Shown here: positions 9,847 through 19,597 of the stretch, one piece after another | Numbering within the stretch: the first letter of the stretch is position 1 | Layout of the letters: every line of letters starts with the position of its first letter | Assembly: GCF_019623905.1 (NCBI RefSeq) | Contig: NZ_CP069370.1 | Span: 62,001 to 126,000, forward strand | Direction of reading: 5' to 3' | Length of the DNA: 64,000 nucleotides | From: Neotabrizicola shimadae | GTDB taxonomy: Bacteria > Pseudomonadota > Alphaproteobacteria > Rhodobacterales > Rhodobacteraceae | Translations under genes and position numbers: made by a program | Notes under the pieces: generated by a model | What the model was told of the DNA's origin: nothing | What the model saw: only the letters and a program-made list of their open reading frames with translations | Database searches by the model: none

Positions 9847-10785
9847 TTACTTGCCCGAAATGGCGTCGGCGATCACCAGCACGTTCTTCGCCATGCGCTC
9901 GCTGGCCGCGTCGATCATCTTGCCGTCCAGGCTTGCCGCGCCCTTGCCCTGCGCCTCGGCGCTGCGCAACTCTTCGATGATCCGCCGCGCCTTGGTCACT
10001 TCGGCGTCGGTCGGCGAAAACACCTCGTTGGCCAACGTCACCTGGCTGGGGTGGATCGCCCATTTCCCCTCGCAACCCAGGGCGGCGGCGCGGCGCGCGC
10101 CCGCCTTGTAGCCCTCGGGGTCCGAGAAATCGCCGAACGGCCCGTCGATGGGGCGCAGACCATAGGCGCGGCAAGCCGTCACCATCCGGGCAATGGCGGC
10201 GTGCCACTGGTCGCCCGGATAGTCGGGGTTCAGCCCGCCGATGTTCACCGTGCGCGCCCGCATCGAGGCGGCAAAATCCGCCACCCCGAAATGCAGCGCC
10301 TCCAGCCGCCCGCCGAACTGCGCGATGGCCTCCACATTGGCCATGCCAAGCGCCGTCTCGATCAGCGCCTCCAGCCCCACGCGGGTGGAAAAGCCCTTCG
10401 CCATCTCGATCTGGTTCACCATGGCCTCGACCATGTACAGATCGCCCGGCACGCCGACCTTGGGCACCAGCAGCGTGTGCACCCGGTTGCCGGCCTGTTC
10501 CATCACATCCACCACGTCGCGGTACATGTAATGGGTGTCCAGCCCGTTGATCCGCACCGAAACGGTCTTGCCCTTGGCGGCCCAGTCGATGTCGTTCAGC
10601 GCCTGGATCGCATTCCTGCGCGCCTGCTCCTTCTCGGGCGGGGCGACGGCATCCTCCAGGTCAAGAAAGACATAGTCGGCCGGGCCGTTGGCCGCCTTCT
10701 CGATCATCGTCACGTTGCTGGCCGGAACCGCCAGTTCCGACCGCTGAAGCCGCTGCTTGCGCAGGGGGTGAAGGGTATGGCTCAT
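9847..10785 (-). CDS. mcl1: L-malyl-CoA lyase (HpcH/HpaI/CitE family)
   Basis: This 312-residue enzyme should cleave malyl-CoA to acetyl-CoA and glyoxylate, and can also act on beta-methylmalyl-CoA in this family. Visible motifs are VFLDLEDAVAPPEK for metal and acyl binding, VSVRINGLDTHY, GLEALIETALGM and ALHFGVADFAASM. The start at 10785 (MSHTLHPLRKQRLQRSELAV) gives the usual malyl-CoA lyase N-terminus. It lies 4 bp after the aminotransferase gene. The malate-CoA ligase genes follow after about 100 bp, so substrate production and cleavage are encoded together. Confidence 0.88.
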   Translation of the reverse strand: MSHTLHPLRKQRLQRSELAVPASNVTMIEKAANGPADYVFLDLEDAVAPPEKEQARRNAIQALNDIDWAAKGKTVSVRINGLDTHYMYRDVVDVMEQAGNRVHTLLVPKVGVPGDLYMVEAMVNQIEMAKGFSTRVGLEALIETALGMANVEAIAQFGGRLEALHFGVADFAASMRARTVNIGGLNPDYPGDQWHAAIARMVTACRAYGLRPIDGPFGDFSDPEGYKAGARRAAALGCEGKWAIHPSQVTLANEVFSPTDAEVTKARRIIEELRSAEAQGKGAASLDGKMIDAASERMAKNVLVIADAISGK

Positions 10786-10789
10786 CGTC

Positions 10790-11989
10790 TTACTCCGCCG
10801 CCAGGGCAACCGCCGGGGTTCCCTGTTCATAGATTTCCTGCGCCGCGGCCACCCCCGCGCCCAGCTCCACCCGCGCCCCCGCCGCGCGCAGCGACAGTTC
10901 GGCCACCGCCAGCGCGGTCAGGCACATGCCTTCGTTCAGATCGCCCAGATGCCCAATGCGGAACACCTTGCCGGCAAGCTGCGCCAGCCCCGACCCGAAC
11001 GAGGTGTTGTAGCGCATCAGCCCGACGCGGATCACCTCGCGCGCGTCCACGCCAGCCGGCGTCCGGATGGCGGTCACGGTGTTCGAGGCAAGCGAGGGAT
11101 GCTCGGCACAGGTCTCCAGCCCCCAGGCCGCAACCCCGGCCCGCACCCCGGCGGCCAGCCGCGCATGGCGGGCGAACACATTGTCCAACCCCTCGCGGTT
11201 GATGCGGTTCAGCGCCTCGCGCAGGCCATGCAGCACCGGGGTCGGCGGGGTATGCGGGAAATAGCCGGTCTCGGTCTGAATCACATAATCGTCGAACTTC
11301 AGGAAGCTGCGCCGCATCCCGTTCGACCGCGAGGCCGCCATGGCCTTGTCGCTCACCCCCAGAATGCCCAGCCCCGCCGGCGCCATCAGCCCCTTCTGGC
11401 TGCCCGTCACGGCAAGATCGACGCCCCAGTCATCCATCAGGAAGGGGATCGAGCCGATGGACGACACGCCGTCCACGAACAGCAGCGCCTCGTGGAAACA
11501 GGCATCCAGCGCATGTCGCACGCCCGCCACGTTCGAGGTGACGCCGGTTGCCGTCTCGTTGTGCGTGACGAACACCGCCTTGATCTTGCCCTCGCGGTCG
11601 GCGCCCAGACGGCGGGCAAACTCGTTCACCGGCGCGCCCGCGCCCCAGGGCAGATCGACCAGCTCCACATCAAGCCCGAGGTCGTTCGCCATCTTGGCCC
11701 ACAGGGCCGAAAACTGGCCGTGCCGCGCCATCAGAACCCGGTCGCCCGGCGACAGCGTGTTGACCATTGCCGCTTCCCAGGCCGATGTGCCCGAGCCGGG
11801 GAACAGCATGATCCGGCCCGCGGTTGTGCCGAAGATCGGCTTCAGGTCCGACAGGATCGACAGCACGAAGGCGCCGAACTCCGGCCCGCGTTGATCCTGC
11901 TGGGCGACGTTCATCGCCATGCGGACGGTTTCGGGCACGTTGGTCGGCCCAGGGATGTAAAGGTGGTTCAGGCCGGGGCGGAAGGTCAT
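10790..11989 (-). CDS. sgaA: Serine--glyoxylate aminotransferase
   Basis: This 399-residue, PLP-dependent class V aminotransferase converts serine and glyoxylate to hydroxypyruvate and glycine. Diagnostic segments are HLYIPGPTNVPETVRMAM at the N-terminus, FPGSGTSAWEAAMVNTLSPG, the PLP-lysine site VTGSQKGLMAPAGLG, and the C-terminal RIGHLGDLNEGMCL. It is the first gene of a minus-strand operon with malyl-CoA lyase and malate-CoA ligase, which is the glyoxylate-handling arm of the serine cycle. hprA, glyA, gck and ppc are not in this window. Confidence 0.92.
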   Translation of the reverse strand: MTFRPGLNHLYIPGPTNVPETVRMAMNVAQQDQRGPEFGAFVLSILSDLKPIFGTTAGRIMLFPGSGTSAWEAAMVNTLSPGDRVLMARHGQFSALWAKMANDLGLDVELVDLPWGAGAPVNEFARRLGADREGKIKAVFVTHNETATGVTSNVAGVRHALDACFHEALLFVDGVSSIGSIPFLMDDWGVDLAVTGSQKGLMAPAGLGILGVSDKAMAASRSNGMRRSFLKFDDYVIQTETGYFPHTPPTPVLHGLREALNRINREGLDNVFARHARLAAGVRAGVAAWGLETCAEHPSLASNTVTAIRTPAGVDAREVIRVGLMRYNTSFGSGLAQLAGKVFRIGHLGDLNEGMCLTALAVAELSLRAAGARVELGAGVAAAQEIYEQGTPAVALAAE

Positions 11990-12081
11990 GGCACATCCTC
12001 AGTGAACGGGCGGTCAGCTGCGACAATGCGGCCTGCCTGTTTCTTCGGCAAACTCTCCCGGGTTCTGCTGTGAATGCATTC

Positions 12082-12115
12082 ATTTACAGAATTGAAAAAA
12101 TGTAATATTGTAAAT
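12082..12115. promoter_or_regulatory. Inverted repeat in the sgaA / ScfR divergent promoter
   Basis: ATTTACA at 12082-12088 and TGTAAAT at 12109-12115 form a perfect 7-bp inverted repeat with a 20-bp spacer. It lies in an AT-rich patch between the divergent starts at 11989 and 12145. RamB/ScfR-type regulators are known to bind short AT-rich palindromic sites near their own and target promoters. This repeat is the best operator candidate here, but its sequence is not the published TTTGCAAA-like site. Confidence 0.45.
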
Positions 12116-12144
12116 TCCACAACAGTCAAACTGTGTGCGGCGGT

Positions 12145-13539
12145 ATGCAGAAAACCTTCATCGGCCCCCAGTTGCGTCGCCTGCGTCAGGAACGCGGCGA
12201 AACCCAGGGCGCCATGGCGCGCACGCTGGGTATTTCCGCCTCTTACGTCAACCTGCTGGAAAACAACGAAAGATCGGTCTCGGTCCAGGTGCTCCTGCGC
12301 CTGATGGAGGAATATGGCGTCGATTGGCGCGACCTCGCCGATGACCAGACCGGCTCGATCCTCGCCGATCTGCGCGCCTGCCTGCAGGACCCGATCTTCG
12401 CGGGCAGCCGACCGGACCTCGCACAACTGCGCGCCGCCGTGGTCCATGCGCCCGACCTCGCCGCCGCCTTGCTGCGCCTGCATCGTGCCTATGGCTCGGC
12501 GATCGACCGTCTGTCGGCCCTGTCCCAGGGCACGCTCGACACGACCGGCAGCCCCGAAGCTTCGGTTCACATGATCTTCCGCCGCAACCGCAACCATTTC
12601 CGCGAGCTGGAAACGGCGGCCGAAGGCTTCTGGCAGGGCGGACCGCCCGACCGTGACGACATCTACGCCAGCCTCAAGGCCCGCCTGCGCGACCGGCTGG
12701 GCGTCGCCGTGCGCCTTGCGCGGGTGGAAGACATGCCCGGCGCCCTGCGCACCTATGACGAAACCCGGCGCGAGATCCTTCTGTCCGAGGCGCTCGACCA
12801 CCCCAACCGCAGCTTCCAGCTCGTCCACATGTGCGCGCTGATGGAATGGCGCGGCCTCTTGGACGGGCTGATCGAAAAAGCCGCCCTTCCCGACCCCTCC
12901 GCCGCCAGCCGCCTGCGGGTGGAACTCGCCAACTACTTCGCCGCCGCCGTGCTGATGCCCTACGATGCCTTCCTGGCCGAGGCACGGGCCACGAAATACG
13001 ACTTCGACCTGATGGCCACCCGCTTCGGCGTCAGCTTCGAACAGGCCTGCCACCGCGCCACCACCTTGCAACGCGAAGGCGCGCAGGGCGTGCCCTTCTT
13101 CTTCCTGCGCATCGACAAGGGCGGCAACGTCACCAAGCGCTTCAACGCGACCGAGTTTCCCCTGGCCGAATACGGCGGCGCCTGCCCGCGGCTCGACGTG
13201 CACACCTCGTTCCGCACGCCGGGCCGCATCGTGCCGCAATTCGTGGAAATGCCCGACGGCAGCCGCTTCTTCGTCGTCTCGCGCACGGTGGACCGGCCCA
13301 GCTGGTTCCGCCACGCGCAGGACAACCGCCTGGCCGTCGCCATGGGCTGCGCCATCGAACACGCCTCCCAGATCGGCTATGCCGAAGGCCTGTCGGTCTC
13401 CACCGCCCGCATGACCCCCATCGGCATCAACTGCCGCATCTGCCCGCGCACCGGCTGCGACCAGCGCGCCCACCAGGCGGTCATCGACACCCGCCCCGTC
13501 GATGTCCGCCGCCGCGGCGCCACCCGCTTCGACGGCTAG
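12145..13539 (+). CDS. ScfR/RamB-type transcriptional regulator (XRE HTH + ImmA/IrrE-like + DUF2083)
   Basis: This 464-residue regulator has an N-terminal XRE helix-turn-helix (residues about 8-62, GPQLRRLRQERGETQGAMA, then ISASYVNLLENNERS). A central IrrE/M78-like region lacks an obvious HExxH. A C-terminal domain ends with the conserved cysteine cluster NCRICPRTGCDQR. Family members sense short-chain acyl-CoA levels and control acetate or propionate assimilation (RamB, PccR). It is divergent from the serine-cycle operon, so regulation by an acyl-CoA such as acetyl-CoA is a sensible inference. ATG 12145 was preferred. A GTG at 12133 in frame is possible. Confidence 0.82.
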   Translation: MQKTFIGPQLRRLRQERGETQGAMARTLGISASYVNLLENNERSVSVQVLLRLMEEYGVDWRDLADDQTGSILADLRACLQDPIFAGSRPDLAQLRAAVVHAPDLAAALLRLHRAYGSAIDRLSALSQGTLDTTGSPEASVHMIFRRNRNHFRELETAAEGFWQGGPPDRDDIYASLKARLRDRLGVAVRLARVEDMPGALRTYDETRREILLSEALDHPNRSFQLVHMCALMEWRGLLDGLIEKAALPDPSAASRLRVELANYFAAAVLMPYDAFLAEARATKYDFDLMATRFGVSFEQACHRATTLQREGAQGVPFFFLRIDKGGNVTKRFNATEFPLAEYGGACPRLDVHTSFRTPGRIVPQFVEMPDGSRFFVVSRTVDRPSWFRHAQDNRLAVAMGCAIEHASQIGYAEGLSVSTARMTPIGINCRICPRTGCDQRAHQAVIDTRPVDVRRRGATRFDG

Positions 13540-14789
13540 CCCGCCCGGCCGAACACCATCCGCTCCACAAACCCGTTGCGTAACCTCCCCGCCGGATCAT
13601 GCGCCGCCACCAGATCGCGGAACTCGGCCATCCGCGGATAGCGCGCCGCGATTTGCTCCGGCGCCATGGTCGTGACCTTGCCCCAATGCGGCACCGCCCC
13701 CAGCGGCGCCAGATCGGCCTCCAGCGCCGGCAGCACCGCGCGGATCGCCTCCCAATCCCGGCGAAAGGTGAAATGCAGCCCGAAATAGGGCTCGCCCCGG
13801 CTCGGGCTCAGCCACAGCCCGTCGGCCGCCACCGTCCGAACCTCCGACACCATCAGCACCGGCGCCAGCCGGTCGCCATGCCGCCGCAGGACCGCAATCG
13901 CCTGCCGCGCCCTGTCGCGCGGCAGGAAATACTCCGCCTGGATTTCCGCGCCATTGCTCGGCACCACATCGGGCCGGAAATGCGGCAGCCGTTCGTGCCA
14001 CGGCCCCGCAACCCCCATCTGCACCGTGCAACTCTCGGCCGGCGCGCCGGGCAGGGGGTGCTGCGCCGCCTCCGCGGCCCTCGCCCCGAAGATCTCGTTC
14101 GGCGGTGCGCCGGCCGCCCGCACCCGGTCCTTCACCCAGACGGCATGGGCCCGCGCGCCCTGCCAGCCGGTGAACACGCTGACGCTGGTTCCCGCAGCGA
14201 ACACTGCCTCGAAGGCTTCGGCCAGAACGTCATGCGACAGCCCAAGGTAAACCGTCTGCCGCACATCATAGGTCGGCTCGATGTCCAGCGTCAGGCGCAC
14301 CATGACGCCCAAAGCCCCCAGGTTCACCACCGCCCCGGCAAAGGCATCCTCCCCGCGCGCCAGCCGCAGCACCTCGCCGCGCCCCGTCACGAACTCGATC
14401 GCCGCCACCGCCGTGGCCAGGTTCCCGATGCCAGAGCCCGACCCATGCGTCGCCGTCACAACCGCCCCGGCGACCGAGATATGCGGCAGCGAGGCCATGT
14501 TGGCCAAGGCCCAGCCCTGCGCCTGCAACCCGCGCGCCAGATCGGCATAGCGGATCCCCCCGCCCACGGTGACCTTGCGTCGCTCCGGGTCAATCGCCTC
14601 GATGCCGCCCATATCCTCCAGCGAAAGGTGGATGCCTGCGGTATCGGCAATGTCGCTGAAACTGTGCCGCGAGCCCAGCACCCGCAGCCGGTCGCTGGCC
14701 GCGACGATGTCCTGCACTTCGGCCACCGATCCGGCGCGCCGAAACCCCGACGCGCCATATCGCAGGTTGCCGCCCCAGTTCGTCTTCAT
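13536..14789 (-). CDS. FAD-linked alditol/aldonolactone oxidase family protein
   Basis: This 417-residue VAO-type flavoprotein resembles alditol oxidase and D-arabinono-1,4-lactone oxidase, which oxidise sugar alcohols or lactones with O2. The start MKTNWGGNLRYGA is typical. VLGSRHSFSDIADT carries the His expected to hold FAD covalently. SVAGAVVTATHGSGSGIGNL completes the FAD-binding half, and the C-terminal ALO domain ends RYPRMAEFRDLVAAHDP. It converges on the ScfR gene with a 4-bp overlap. The glycerol regulon next door suggests polyol metabolism. The exact substrate is unknown. Confidence 0.78.
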   Translation of the reverse strand: MKTNWGGNLRYGASGFRRAGSVAEVQDIVAASDRLRVLGSRHSFSDIADTAGIHLSLEDMGGIEAIDPERRKVTVGGGIRYADLARGLQAQGWALANMASLPHISVAGAVVTATHGSGSGIGNLATAVAAIEFVTGRGEVLRLARGEDAFAGAVVNLGALGVMVRLTLDIEPTYDVRQTVYLGLSHDVLAEAFEAVFAAGTSVSVFTGWQGARAHAVWVKDRVRAAGAPPNEIFGARAAEAAQHPLPGAPAESCTVQMGVAGPWHERLPHFRPDVVPSNGAEIQAEYFLPRDRARQAIAVLRRHGDRLAPVLMVSEVRTVAADGLWLSPSRGEPYFGLHFTFRRDWEAIRAVLPALEADLAPLGAVPHWGKVTTMAPEQIAARYPRMAEFRDLVAAHDPAGRLRNGFVERMVFGRAG

Positions 14790-14843
14790 CCTACCCCGTC
14801 CCGCTGCCATTCCCACCCCATCGCCGGCCGCCCGGCCAGGGCT

Positions 14844-15608
14844 TTACTCCGGAGCCACAACCACCCCGGTCCCCCAGTCGACGCAGCGCCGCGCCAGATC
14901 CTCGGGCAGCGGGCGGTCGGTAAACAGGCAGTCCAGCTCCGACAGCGAGGCCAGCCGCGCCGGGGCCGACCGGCCCAGCTTCGAATGGTCCGCCACCAGA
15001 AAGACCCGCCGCGCCTGCCGGATGATCGCCTTCGACACCCGCACCTCGGCCAGGTCGAAATCCAGCAGATCCCCGTCGCCATCCAGCGCCGAACAGCCGA
15101 TCACCGCAATGTCCACCTTGAACTGTTCAAAGAACTGCGTGGTCAGCTCACCCACCAGCCCGCCATCGCTGCGCCTCAGTGCGCCGCCCGCCACGATCAC
15201 CTCGCAGGACGGGTTTGCCACCAGGATGTTGGCCACATTCATGTTGTTGGTGATGACGGTGATGTTGCGATGCGACAGCAGCTCCCGCGCCACCGCCTCG
15301 GTCGTCGTCCCAAGGTTCAGGATCAGCGAGCTGTTGTCCGGCACCGCCGCAGCGCAGGCCCGGGCAATCGCCGCCTTGGCGGCGTCATGCATCCGCCGCC
15401 GCTCCTCATAGCCGATGTTCGCCACACCCGTGCGCAGCACCGCCCCGCCATGCACCCGGTCCAGAAGGCCGCTGTCGGACAACTCGGTCAGGTCGCGGCG
15501 GATGGTCTGCAAGGTCACGTCGAACCGCCGCGCCAGATCCTCCACCACCACGCGCCCCTCGGCCTTGGCAATGTCCAGAATCTCGGTTTGCCGAAAGCTC
15601 AGGGCCAC
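14844..15608 (-). CDS. glpR: DeoR/GlpR family repressor
   Basis: This 254-residue repressor has an N-terminal winged helix (FRQTEILDIAKAEGRVVVED, then VTLQTIRRDLTELSD) and a C-terminal sugar-phosphate-binding DeoR domain (LILNLGTTTEAVARELL, VIGCSALDGDGDLLDFDLAE). GTG at 15608 is chosen because GGGAAGGA lies 8 bp upstream. A TTG at 15656 would add 16 residues without a ribosome binding site. It is divergent from glpD, so it is probably the glycerol-3-phosphate-responsive repressor of glpD and glpK. Confidence 0.85.
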   Translation of the reverse strand: MALSFRQTEILDIAKAEGRVVVEDLARRFDVTLQTIRRDLTELSDSGLLDRVHGGAVLRTGVANIGYEERRRMHDAAKAAIARACAAAVPDNSSLILNLGTTTEAVARELLSHRNITVITNNMNVANILVANPSCEVIVAGGALRRSDGGLVGELTTQFFEQFKVDIAVIGCSALDGDGDLLDFDLAEVRVSKAIIRQARRVFLVADHSKLGRSAPARLASLSELDCLFTDRPLPEDLARRCVDWGTGVVVAPE

Positions 15609-15737
15609 GCGATCCGTCCTTCCCGCCCCGCCGGGGCCTTCCTGCCATCTTTGCAAGGCCGCCGCGCGCTGTCACCCCCGGTTCCCCCTGCCGCAGGCCG
15701 AAATCGCGCGATTCCTCCGGTCTGCTGCTTTGCGATG

Positions 15738-15768
15738 TTCGTTTTTTCACATTTCGCGCAAAAACGAA
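15738..15768. promoter_or_regulatory. Candidate GlpR operator
   Basis: TTCGTTTTT (15738-15746) and AAAAACGAA (15760-15768) form a perfect 9-bp inverted repeat with a 13-bp spacer, in the middle of the glpR-glpD divergent region. GlpR/DeoR repressors often recognise TTCG-containing half-sites. The position overlaps the AT-rich promoter zone, as expected of a repressor site. The assignment to GlpR is inferred from location. Confidence 0.55.
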
Positions 15769-15837
15769 TATTGTCATTGACCGGGGCAGGGATTGCGTCC
15801 ACCGTCCCGCGGACACTCCCGCGGGAAGGCGCAGCGC

Positions 15838-17403
15838 GTGACGGCGACAGATCTCTTCATCATCGGTGGCGGCATCAACGGCTGCGGCATCGCCCGCGAT
15901 GCCGCGGGCCGTGGCCTTTCCGTCGTTCTTGCCGAACAGGGCGATCTGGCCCAGGCCACCTCCTCGGCCTCGACCAAGCTCTTTCACGGCGGCCTGCGCT
16001 ATCTCGAATACTTCGAATTCCGCCTCGTGCGCGAGGCGCTGCACGAACGCGAGACGTTGCTCGTCGCCATGCCGCATATCTCCTGGCCCATGCGCTTTGT
16101 CCTGCCGCTGCACCAGGACATGCGCTTCGACAGCGAAACCCCGACCTCGCGGCTTCTCAGCTTCGTCATGCCCTGGATGAAGGGCCGCCGCCCGGCCTGG
16201 CTCATCCGGCTTGGCCTGTTCCTCTACGACGCGATGGGGGGCCGGAAAATCCTGCCCGCCACCCGATCGGTCGATCTTGCCACAGACCCCGCCGGCAAGC
16301 CGCTGAAGCCGGGGTTCCACAAGGCCTACGAATACTCCGACTGCTGGGTCCAGGACTCGCGCCTTGTCGTGCTGAACGCCCGCGACGCCCAGGCGCGCGG
16401 CGCCCGCATCCTGACGCGCACCCGCGTCAGCTCGGCGCAGCGCGAAGGCGATCTCTGGCGCGTGGAAACCGAAGGCCCGGACGGCCCCGCCACCCATTTC
16501 GCCCGTGCGCTGGTCAATGCGGGAGGGCCATGGGTCGAAGATGTGATCCGCAACGTCGCGCGCATCAACTCCAGCGAGGGCGTCCGCCTCGTCCGCGGCA
16601 GCCATATCGTCACGCGGCGGCTCTTCGATCACGACCGCTGCTATTTCTTCCAGGGCTCCGATGGCCGCATCATCTTTTCCATCCCCTACGAAGGCGATTT
16701 CACACTGATCGGCACCACCGACAAGGATCATACCGCCGCCCCCTCCGAGGCGCGCTGCACCGATGAGGAACGCGACTATCTCTGCGCCTTCGCCAGCCAG
16801 TATTTCGCCAGGCCCGTCACCCCGGCCGATGTGGTCTGGACCTATTCCGGCGTGCGCCCGCTTTACAATGACGGCGCCAAGTCGGCCACGGCGGCAACGC
16901 GCGACTACGTCCTCAGCCTCGACACCACGGGCGCACCGCTCCTGAACGTCTTTGGCGGCAAGATCACCACCTACCGCCGCCTTGCCGAACACGCGATGGA
17001 AAAGCTCTGCCCGGTGCTGGGCGCCAAGGCCGGCCCCTGGACCGCCCGGGTTGCGCTTCCCGGCGGCGATTTCCCGACGGATGGCGTGCCCGCGCTCATT
17101 GCCGGCCTGCGCCGCGACTATCCCTTCCTCGATGACTTCTGGGCCGGCCGCCTCGTGCGCGCCTATGGCACCGAGGCGCGCGCGATCCTTGGCCCCGCGA
17201 AAACCGCCGCCGACCTCGGCCGCGCTTTCGGTGCCACCTTGACCGAAGCCGAATTGCGCTGGCTCATGTCACGGGAATATGCCGTCGAAGCCGCCGATGT
17301 GGTCTGGCGCCGCTCCAAACTCGGGCTGCGCCTCACCGCCGAAGAGATCGCCGCCATCGGCAGCTTCATGGCCACGGAACGCGACAGGCTGTCCGCCAGC
17401 TAG
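15838..17403 (+). CDS. glpD: Glycerol-3-phosphate dehydrogenase (FAD-dependent)
   Basis: This 521-residue, membrane-associated aerobic enzyme oxidises glycerol-3-phosphate to dihydroxyacetone phosphate and passes electrons to quinone. The FAD Rossmann motif is LFIIGGGINGCGIARDAA at the N-terminus, followed by STKLFHGGLRYLEYFEF, YSGVRPLYNDGAKSA and NVFGGKITTYRRLAEHA. The GTG start at 15838 has GGAAGG 9-10 bp upstream. It is divergent from glpR and followed 171 bp later by glpK. Confidence 0.95.
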   Translation: MTATDLFIIGGGINGCGIARDAAGRGLSVVLAEQGDLAQATSSASTKLFHGGLRYLEYFEFRLVREALHERETLLVAMPHISWPMRFVLPLHQDMRFDSETPTSRLLSFVMPWMKGRRPAWLIRLGLFLYDAMGGRKILPATRSVDLATDPAGKPLKPGFHKAYEYSDCWVQDSRLVVLNARDAQARGARILTRTRVSSAQREGDLWRVETEGPDGPATHFARALVNAGGPWVEDVIRNVARINSSEGVRLVRGSHIVTRRLFDHDRCYFFQGSDGRIIFSIPYEGDFTLIGTTDKDHTAAPSEARCTDEERDYLCAFASQYFARPVTPADVVWTYSGVRPLYNDGAKSATAATRDYVLSLDTTGAPLLNVFGGKITTYRRLAEHAMEKLCPVLGAKAGPWTARVALPGGDFPTDGVPALIAGLRRDYPFLDDFWAGRLVRAYGTEARAILGPAKTAADLGRAFGATLTEAELRWLMSREYAVEAADVVWRRSKLGLRLTAEEIAAIGSFMATERDRLSAS

Positions 17404-17574
17404 GGTCGCCGGAAGGGAAGGGGGGGTAGGACATGCAGCAGGGCGCCCCGTCGGCCCGGCAGGGGAACGTCAGGCAGAAGTTAAGTCCAAGTTAATGCGC
17501 CTTCTCAACGCATTGAAATCATTGACTCCACCAAAGCGTCCGAGCTCGGACGCCTCAACAAAGCCGGGGGGACC

Positions 17575-19059
<1,485 letters not shown>

Positions 19060-19156
19060 AGCCAGATGCTCCTGCCTTGAAGAAAGGGCTGCCTTCTCTT
19101 GGACCGGCGTGGTCGGACACCGGCACTATGTCCACGCCGGACGCGACACGGGCTGG

Positions 19157-19597
19157 TCAGAACCGGGTCAGCCGAAGGACCACGGCTTCAGGCTCACGCT
19201 GGCCCTCTGACAGGAACAGACTTCGGTTCAGCGCCTCATGCGCGGCAGCTGCGGTTTCGAACCGGATCACGGTCCGAAAGTAGACAAGGGCCGGATCGAC
19301 CCGTTCCCCGCGCATCAGCGCCGCCATCACCTCGGGTGCGGCATGGCGCAGACCCTGGCTATCGACCCGGATGAGCGCGCCGTCTTCCGCCCGGATGACG
19401 TAGCGCGCGTGGATGCGGGTCAGGCCATCGGCGCGGATGCGCTGTTCATCGGCCCCACCCGGCAGGATCGTTCCCACCAGGCCCGGGCCACTGACCGTGC
19501 CGCCCAGGATGGGCACGATGCGAGCCTCTCCGAAGCCGTCATTGCCCAGAATGACGGGACTGCCCACCTGCACGCGAAACTCGGCAAAATGGGTCAT
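19157..19597 (-). CDS. DUF3237 domain protein (second copy of operon)
   Basis: This 146-residue protein spans one whole DUF3237 domain, a beta-barrel-like family of unknown function. Typical segments are VQVGSPVILGNDGFGEARIV, GPGLVGTILPGGADEQRI and RYVIRAEDGALIRVDSQG. The start at 19597 overlaps the stop of the PhzS-like gene as ATGA, so the two are translationally coupled. Another DUF3237 gene lies upstream of the monooxygenase. Binding of the monooxygenase substrate or product is a guess. Confidence 0.75.
   Translation of the reverse strand: MTHFAEFRVQVGSPVILGNDGFGEARIVPILGGTVSGPGLVGTILPGGADEQRIRADGLTRIHARYVIRAEDGALIRVDSQGLRHAAPEVMAALMRGERVDPALVYFRTVIRFETAAAAHEALNRSLFLSEGQREPEAVVLRLTRF

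Noticed and set aside
8527-11202. 891-codon open frame on the plus strand
   Set aside because: It runs antisense across three recognisable genes (malate-CoA ligase beta, malyl-CoA lyase, aminotransferase) and has low-complexity composition.
13599-16766. 1055-codon open frame on the plus strand
   Set aside because: It crosses the alditol-oxidase-like gene, glpR and the start of glpD in the wrong frame.
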